A stretch of 64,000 bases of DNA from Branchiostoma floridae (lineage: Eukaryota > Chordata > Leptocardii > Amphioxiformes > Branchiostomatidae): assembly GCF_000003815.2 (NCBI RefSeq), contig NC_049989.1:22905737-22969736 (forward strand), read 5' to 3'. Below, in pieces: positions 63,501 through 64,000 of this stretch. The notes beneath the pieces were generated by a model that saw nothing but the letters and a program-made list of their open reading frames with translations, was not told the origin of the DNA and did not search any database. The first letter of the stretch is position 1. Each line of letters opens with the position of its first letter. Both the position numbers and the translations under genes were made by a program.

Positions 63501-64000
63501 TCTATTTCAGTGTCAAGTTTCATAATTCCACTGGATGCCTAATAATATTAAGACTGCCAAATTGAAGAAAACAAAAGCAAACAATTTTCAGATGGATCTA
63601 TGTATAAACACCTATATCCCCTATATAACCATTGCACACTTCAGATATCCAGATGTTTAAGACATTCTGAAGAAGGTGTTAAGACCATTCTTATAATGTG
63701 GCAGGCTTAGGGTACCCCATGAAATTATCTTATCTAAATCTTTATGGTTCAAATTTATGCAACGTTTGTTTCTGTTTTGTGTTATGTCCATATATCTTTT
63801 TCTGGTTCTAAATGTTTTCAATATCATTGGAAAAAAAATCAATATATCTCACCCCAGCACTCCCAGCCCGAGCACTCTTCTGTGAGGCTGCGCTGGACTT
63901 CCTGCTCCTCCCACTAGAGGGCCTCGCTGTGCCAGAACCAGGTCTGTCTTTACCAGCGCTTGGAGGTCGGTCCTTGCCGCTGGAGGGTCTTTCTTTTCCT
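30513..64000 (-). CDS. CFAP251: CFAP251 (WDR66) orthologue, 24 exons, N-terminus outside window
   Basis: Exons in transcript order: 63853-64000 (partial), 63263-63406, 62670-62816, 61757-61860, 61333-61438, 60862-61020, 58826-58870, 58285-58411, 57986-58076, 57401-57538, 56557-56686, 55323-55378, 54712-54845, 38931-39070, 38173-38346, 37431-37570, 36740-36826, 35936-36005, 33853-34016, 33048-33176, 32218-32323, 31781-31871, 31148-31282, 30513-30763. All phases agree, giving 1004 aa plus stop. It starts in a low-complexity tail ([20 protein letters not shown]), followed by WD40 repeats ([48 protein letters not shown]) and a C-terminal EF-hand-like region ([19 protein letters not shown]). CFAP251 is a subunit of the calmodulin- and spoke-associated complex at the base of radial spoke 3 in cilia and sperm tails. 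Human CFAP251 is about 1150 aa, so roughly the first 100-150 residues are missing. One intron is 15.6 kb and hosts two genes. Confidence 0.93.
31517..31730. repeat. (AC)n-rich microsatellite with an internal duplicated block
   Basis: CACACACATACCAACACGC-type stretches flank a copy of GTGGAAGGCCATTCAGCAC (31639-31657). That block resembles GTGGAAAGTCATTCAGTAC at 31443-31461. It lies in the intron between CFAP251 exons 31148-31282 and 31781-31871. Confidence 0.75.
33283..33471. mobile_element. Foldback MITE with TAAACTGTAATTTCCAACA ends
   Basis: The arms run more than 50 bp: TAAACTGTAATTTCCAACAC, then TTGGACTCACCCAAATTTTC and ACTGAACAGCA, with the reverse complement at 33415-33471. It sits in the CFAP251 intron before the exon at 33048-33176. 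A related element lies at 37140-37385. A (TCA)n microsatellite at 33189-33217 is nearby. Confidence 0.75.
34017..35350 (-). repeat. 23-bp minisatellite starting at a CFAP251 acceptor
   Basis: About 58 units of CTGGTTAATATTGATAAACC plus 3 bp fill the intron immediately upstream of the exon at 33853-34016. The first unit overlaps the splice acceptor itself, which reads AATATTAACCAG then GTTGG on the minus strand. Every unit therefore presents a CCAG that resembles the true acceptor. A few further units appear at about 35733-35820 beyond an insertion containing the foldback element at 35453. Variants (AACATTG, TTGATATTG, AGATCAATC) show internal higher-order blocks. Confidence 0.92.
35398..35427 (-). 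ncRNA. Hammerhead-core-like motif in a dispersed repeat
   Basis: On the minus strand CTGAGGA, the perfect stem GGTGAC/GTCACC and CGAAAC occur in the order of hammerhead ribozyme core elements (CUGANGA, stem II, GAAAC). I cannot find the matching stem III and cleavage triplet directly downstream, so activity is unproven. Partial copies lie at about 12860-12885 and 62958-62978, and a related one at 24408-24437. Confidence 0.3.
35453..35570. mobile_element. TAGCCTG-ended foldback element (copy B)
   Basis: TAGCCTGGTATTCAGCCGTA pairs with the right end TATGGCTGGATACCAGGCTA. The flanks TCACATTGT (35444-35452) and ACACATTGT (35571-35579) match at 8 of 9 bases, consistent with a 9-bp target duplication. 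The 118-bp element interrupts the intron beside the 23-bp minisatellite. Confidence 0.8.
36385..36535 (-). mobile_element. tRNA-derived SINE fragment
   Basis: On the minus strand the B-box-like AGGTTCAAATCC (36498-36509) is followed by TGTTGTGTTCTTGGGAAAGG, then CACTTGCTCAACTGTCC and CCAAAGTGTAAACATGGGTA. This order is typical of tRNA-promoter SINEs found widely in deuterostomes. The tail and boundaries are uncertain. Confidence 0.6.
36541..36655. mobile_element. TAGCCTG-ended foldback element (copy C)
   Basis: TAGCCTGAGTACCATCCTCC and its reverse complement GGAGGATGGTACTCAGGCTA end a 115-bp element with further inner pairing (TGGCTCAATAC / GCATTGAGCCA). The flanks TTAACATCC and CAAACATCT agree at 6 of 9 positions, a decayed 9-bp target duplication. 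It abuts the SINE fragment. Confidence 0.75.
36960..37136 (-). mobile_element. tRNA-derived SINE
   Basis: On the minus strand an A-box TAGTGGTTAGCAG (37107-37119) and a B-box GAGTTCGATTCTGG (37068-37081) have tRNA-like spacing. They are followed by CTGTGTCGCTCACCCAACAT and a body containing GACGGGACACTAAGCCGTGG. Internal RNA polymerase III promoter elements are thus visible. It lies in the CFAP251 intron upstream of the exon at 36740-36826. Confidence 0.75.
37140..37385. mobile_element. Second member of the foldback MITE family at 33283
   Basis: TTATTGAAC ends and the arms GTTGGACTAACCCAAATTTT and CGACTAAACAGC pair with GTTCAGTCAAAAATTAGGGT and GAGTCCGATTTTTGTGTTGG. The inner CACTAATCCACTG and CAGTGGAT also pair. 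It sits between CFAP251 exons 36740-36826 and 37431-37570. Confidence 0.65.
38059..38190 (-). repeat. Duplicated donor junction of a CFAP251 exon
   Basis: A 67-bp segment (CCCAGCCTGTGCTAGAG, CCCACGTGGGTGTACTCACC, ACCCTGTCCCT) is present twice. The copy nearer the gene contains the true donor (exon end 38173). The other carries a decoy reading GGTCTTG followed by GTGAGT on the minus strand at 38105. Confidence 0.75.
39107..39671 (-). mobile_element. Non-autonomous mariner element, copy 2
   Basis: The ends CGAGGGGCGGTCAATAAGTA and the inverted right end are flanked by TA (39105-39106, 39672-39673). It encodes the same partial transposase as copies 1 and 3 ([27 protein letters not shown]) but is more diverged and has a small in-frame deletion. 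Its left end lies 36 bp upstream of the acceptor of the CFAP251 exon at 38931-39070, inside the region where a branch point is expected. Confidence 0.88.
39682..40097. mobile_element. TAGCCTG-ended MITE (copy D) with perfect 9-bp target duplication
   Basis: The left end TAGCCTGGGTACCATCCGGA and right end TCCGGATGGTACTCAGGCTA are inverted. The flanking AGTCTTGTT is present exactly on both sides (39673-39681 and 40098-40106). The 416-bp element has no transposase frame. A 9-bp duplication fits Mutator-like elements, but the superfamily is inferred. It inserted at the edge of the mariner copy. Confidence 0.88.
40268..40580 (+). repeat. Candidate dispersed repeat (SINE- or LINE-tail-like)
   Basis: The stretch from GGGGTAGCGCCCATCTCC to TTCGTTTATTCGTTTTACCA has the look of a dispersed element with a T-rich end. 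The T-rich end resembles the start of the TRIM-NHL intron (53706-53735). I cannot show a second full copy here, so this is a weak call. Confidence 0.3.
40700..43700. repeat. Segmental duplication around the GPCR gene, left part
   Basis: Blocks here recur in the same order at 45530-47552: 41080-41165 with 45530-45600, 42740-42800 with 46212-46270, 42840-42960 with 46310-46435, and 43500-43690 with 47345-47552. A third partial copy of the last block lies at 40915-41030. This is a decayed tandem duplication with the GPCR coding exon kept only in the middle. Confidence 0.75.
42181..42520. mobile_element. hAT-type MITE with exact 8-bp target duplication
   Basis: The ends are CAGGGCTTTAGCCAGC and GCTGGCTAGAGCCCTG. 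The flanking GTCTAAGT occurs exactly at 42173-42180 and 42521-42528. CAGGG ends and 8-bp duplications are diagnostic of hAT elements. It is 340 bp and non-coding. It is absent from the matching place in the duplicate at 45900, so it arrived after that duplication. Confidence 0.92.
43709..44881 (+). CDS. Class A (rhodopsin-like) GPCR, intronless
   Basis: 390 aa with seven hydrophobic segments at about 60-82, 89-112, 123-147, 169-190, 212-240, 296-318 and 328-351. Family landmarks seen are D101 in [12 protein letters not shown] (TM2), W179 in TM4, the Cys of the second loop (C195, C206) and FWLLP in TM6. The TM2 region resembles lipid-receptor types (S1P, LPA, cannabinoid, melanocortin group), but the ligand is unknown. 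The DRY motif is replaced by NSY (149-151), and NPxxY reads NPMATLY (345-351), so coupling may be unusual. Loop 3 is long and Gly/Pro/Gln rich. NNSS near the start offers a glycosylation site. It lies on the opposite strand inside the 15.6-kb CFAP251 intron. The sequence just upstream is repeated at 47345-47552. Confidence 0.9.
   Translation: MFNNSSDPWMLAEQTSAPEFVSLVSCYKWILQKNTATIAQAVEACSMHKDLVTLGTGTEITFWLIGLLIVVINAVVILGITGTKQLHKPIYFYLANLAMADVFAGIGLLYRTVGHNRHNLMFDFIVTYFNFIIFAQITSASALSLLSVNSYVGVKHPIYFHIHAHSDKLRAVVAMAVSWIVLSLLAFSPSMGWNCLHMQALTTGNCDYYYPQAFVIMCVSILFLLCIVMIFTNISVYVAIRQREKRRLEQAGVPLGAPGENGPGPVQNMEGGVQPNNAAQEEAQRKYEAGMYRARTVMIHVVVSLVFWLLPLLLILVCKSRPYTCARTVGTEILFSFFSLNSLINPMATLYRTEELRNAIWQKLTGIHQTLVTVIRGNRVDPQGDQAGTG
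45530..47552. repeat. Segmental duplication around the GPCR gene, right part
   Basis: Counterpart of 41080-43690, without the GPCR coding exon. Similarity stops at 47552, just where the GPCR upstream sequence would enter the start region (CGCAGACGAC is shared, then the copies diverge). On the minus strand the terminal block can encode [13 protein letters not shown], a signal-peptide-like start, in this copy and at 41031; see findings. Confidence 0.7.
48016..48165. mobile_element. Foldback MITE with TACTGTAAATGCA-type ends (copy 2)
   Basis: TACTGTAAAATGTATTTATG and the right end TTTCTGCATTATTGACAGT match copy 1 at 18633-18844 in opposite orientation, including TTAATGTTCGCGGTTTTCGC on the minus strand. 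It is shortened relative to copy 1. Confidence 0.7.
48757..49210. repeat. Local duplication, two copies about 310 bp apart
   Basis: TGTTGCCATGGCAACAAG...CCACAAGAAGGGA...AGAAGATCTAAC at 48799-48860 recurs at 49107-49170 as TGCTGCCATGGCAACGAG...CCACAAGAAGGGA. The spacing between blocks is conserved. No gene is visible. Confidence 0.65.
49947..50526 (+). mobile_element. Non-autonomous mariner element, copy 3 (cleanest reading frame)
   Basis: The ends CGAGGGGCATTCAATAAGTA and the inverse are flanked by TA (49945-49946, 50527-50528). The plus-strand frame from ATG at 50130 to TAA at 50453 starts [19 protein letters not shown], continues through [14 protein letters not shown] and [11 protein letters not shown], and ends without the catalytic domain. 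The copy is nearly identical to copy 1 inside the shared parts, which implies recent mobilisation by an enzyme supplied elsewhere. Confidence 0.92.
50595..51180. repeat. Local duplication near 50600 and 51000
   Basis: TTGTAAGGATGTGCGGGTAG...ATCTCAGGGACACAAATGATG (50595-50675) recurs as TTGTAAGGATTTGCCGGTAC...ATCTCAGGGACACAAATAATG (50999-51077). It is a decayed tandem duplication in the large CFAP251 intron. Confidence 0.6.
51996..54379 (+). CDS. TRIM-NHL (TRIM2/3/32/71-like) protein, two exons
   Basis: Exons 51996-53705 and 53963-54379 join in phase to 708 aa. The order is a RING finger (C85, C88, C100, H104, C107, C110, C124, C127), a B-box (C170, H173, C182, C185, C190, C193, H198, H201), a coiled coil at about 235-330, a polar linker, and NHL repeats from about 446 to the end ([56 protein letters not shown]). 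Such proteins are ubiquitin ligases, and the NHL propeller binds RNA or protein partners. The fold looks like six blades, with the intron splitting the third. YCSFIR occurs twice (55-60 and about 230-235). The coding strand is opposite to CFAP251, whose intron contains the gene. A read-through of the intron would end after ten foreign residues. Confidence 0.88.
53706..53962 (+). other. Intron of the TRIM-NHL gene with insertion-like sequence
   Basis: 257 bp between GAG|GTTTGT and ATGCAG|GTG. It starts with GTTTGTTTGTTTTATTTATT and ACCAGGGGTAACA, followed by a run of 14 G after CCC (53770-53785), then AT-rich DNA with CATACATATACATATACATG. The start resembles the T-rich end of the dispersed repeat near 40560. 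It is the only intron in an otherwise continuous frame and splits an NHL blade. Confidence 0.55.
58458..58770. repeat. Tandem repeat, three units of about 105 bp
   Basis: GAGGATATG, TGTGTAAATATTAAATGATC, TGTGCATTTTGTAAATCAGC and AATTCAGGCTGATTTCCCC repeat three times (starting near 58458, 58566, 58669) in the CFAP251 intron between exons 58285-58411 and 58826-58870. The first two units end in the same AAAATGTTGAAGAAAAAGTT; the third has a short insertion (AGGCCCTATA). Confidence 0.85.
58930..59400. other. Intronic stretch with LINE-tail-like sequence
   Basis: The plus-strand frame at 58983-59300 (105 codons, [20 protein letters not shown]) resembles the C-terminal end of LINE-type reverse transcriptases (TRMFVHNNVDTFEVIRRK-like). 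It is followed by TGTATGTATCTTTTGTGTGT and a terminal AATAAAGAATAAAGAAAGAA. This suggests the 5'-truncated 3' end of a non-LTR retrotransposon, called by sense of the motif only. Confidence 0.5.
59463..59657. mobile_element. Foldback MITE with TTATACCCCCCTCACAT ends (second copy)
   Basis: TTATACCCCCCTCACATTAG pairs with CTAATGTGAGGGGGGTATAA. The arms continue almost perfectly with GCGCGATTC, TCGGACGACGAGTCTGCGAG and CTCTAA, and inside them GAGGCATGACCCTGA pairs with TCAGGGTCATGCCTC. Nearly the whole 195 bp is one palindrome. It is the same family as 6374-6572. Confidence 0.85.
59658..60229. other. AT-rich CFAP251 intron sequence
   Basis: No gene or clear repeat beyond short A/T runs. It leads into the 42-bp donor-derived array. 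Confidence 0.5.
60240..60861 (-). repeat. 42-bp minisatellite copying a CFAP251 donor junction
   Basis: About 13 units of CCCATGAGTAGAAGATGACC plus TGTGACCTATGACCTGTGAC and TTA precede the exon at 60862-61020 on the plus strand. Read on the minus strand each unit contains GTCATCTTCTACTCATGG followed by GTAAGTCAC or GTAAGGCAC. That is the last 18 bases of the exon plus its donor. The true junction is the unit nearest the exon (60861/60862). Confidence 0.93.
61861..61970 (-). repeat. Repeats beside a CFAP251 acceptor, with a copied junction
   Basis: ACATGGGTATCATGTTACAC plus AGGGG repeats three times with a period near 30 bp. Then GTACTGGGGATCACGTTACA at 61945-61964 copies the exon edge GTACTGGAGATCACGTTACA at 61841-61860. 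The copy keeps CTGG in place of the acceptor CTAG. Confidence 0.8.
62164..62669 (-). repeat. 44-bp minisatellite copying a CFAP251 donor junction
   Basis: About 11 units of CATGCCCCTGCAGTAGTTTC plus TGTGTGTTGTTACTGTAGTA and CTTA precede the exon at 62670-62816. On the minus strand each unit reads ACACACAGAAACTACTGCAG, GGGCAT and GTAAGT or GTGAGT: the end of the exon with a good donor. One unit carries a 6-bp insertion (near 62294) and one a T change (near 62641). Confidence 0.93.

Overview
The window looks like a chordate nuclear genome, most probably amphioxus (Branchiostoma). The evidence is intron-dense genes with GT-AG splice sites, TTAGGG-type repeats, tRNA-derived SINEs, many small foldback transposons, and metazoan families (CNBD2, CFAP251/WDR66, kelch-BTB, XK-related, rhodopsin-class GPCR, TRIM-NHL). 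The species is inferred; no database was searched. A 100-base run of N marks an assembly gap.

Layout. 1-5429: no recognisable gene. 5430-18099 (+): a complete 16-exon gene for a CNBD2-like cyclic-nucleotide-binding protein (729 aa). 19921-22032 (-): an intronless BTB-BACK-kelch gene with a repeat-built N-terminus. 25842-26936 (-): an intronless XK-related membrane protein gene. 30513-64000 (-): 24 exons of a CFAP251/WDR66 orthologue (1004 aa seen; the N-terminus lies beyond the window). Its largest intron (39071-54711) holds two intact genes on the opposite strand: an intronless class A GPCR (43709-44881) and a two-exon TRIM-NHL gene (51996-54379). I reconstructed exons by hand from splice sites, and all reading phases agree across junctions.

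Mobile DNA. Three copies of one internally deleted mariner family (TA target sites, N-terminal transposase helix-turn-helix only), a hAT-type MITE with an exact 8-bp target duplication, a TAGCCTG-ended foldback family with 9-bp target duplications, several other palindromic MITEs, two tRNA-type SINEs and an interstitial telomeric repeat.

Functional theme. CNBD2 and CFAP251 are both tied to sperm or cilia function in vertebrates (established for the families); any functional link between them here is inference. The most unusual feature is structural. In both large genes, tandem repeats start exactly at exon-intron junctions and copy the exon edge together with its splice site, giving arrays of candidate decoy or alternative splice sites (about ten cases, from two copies to dozens).
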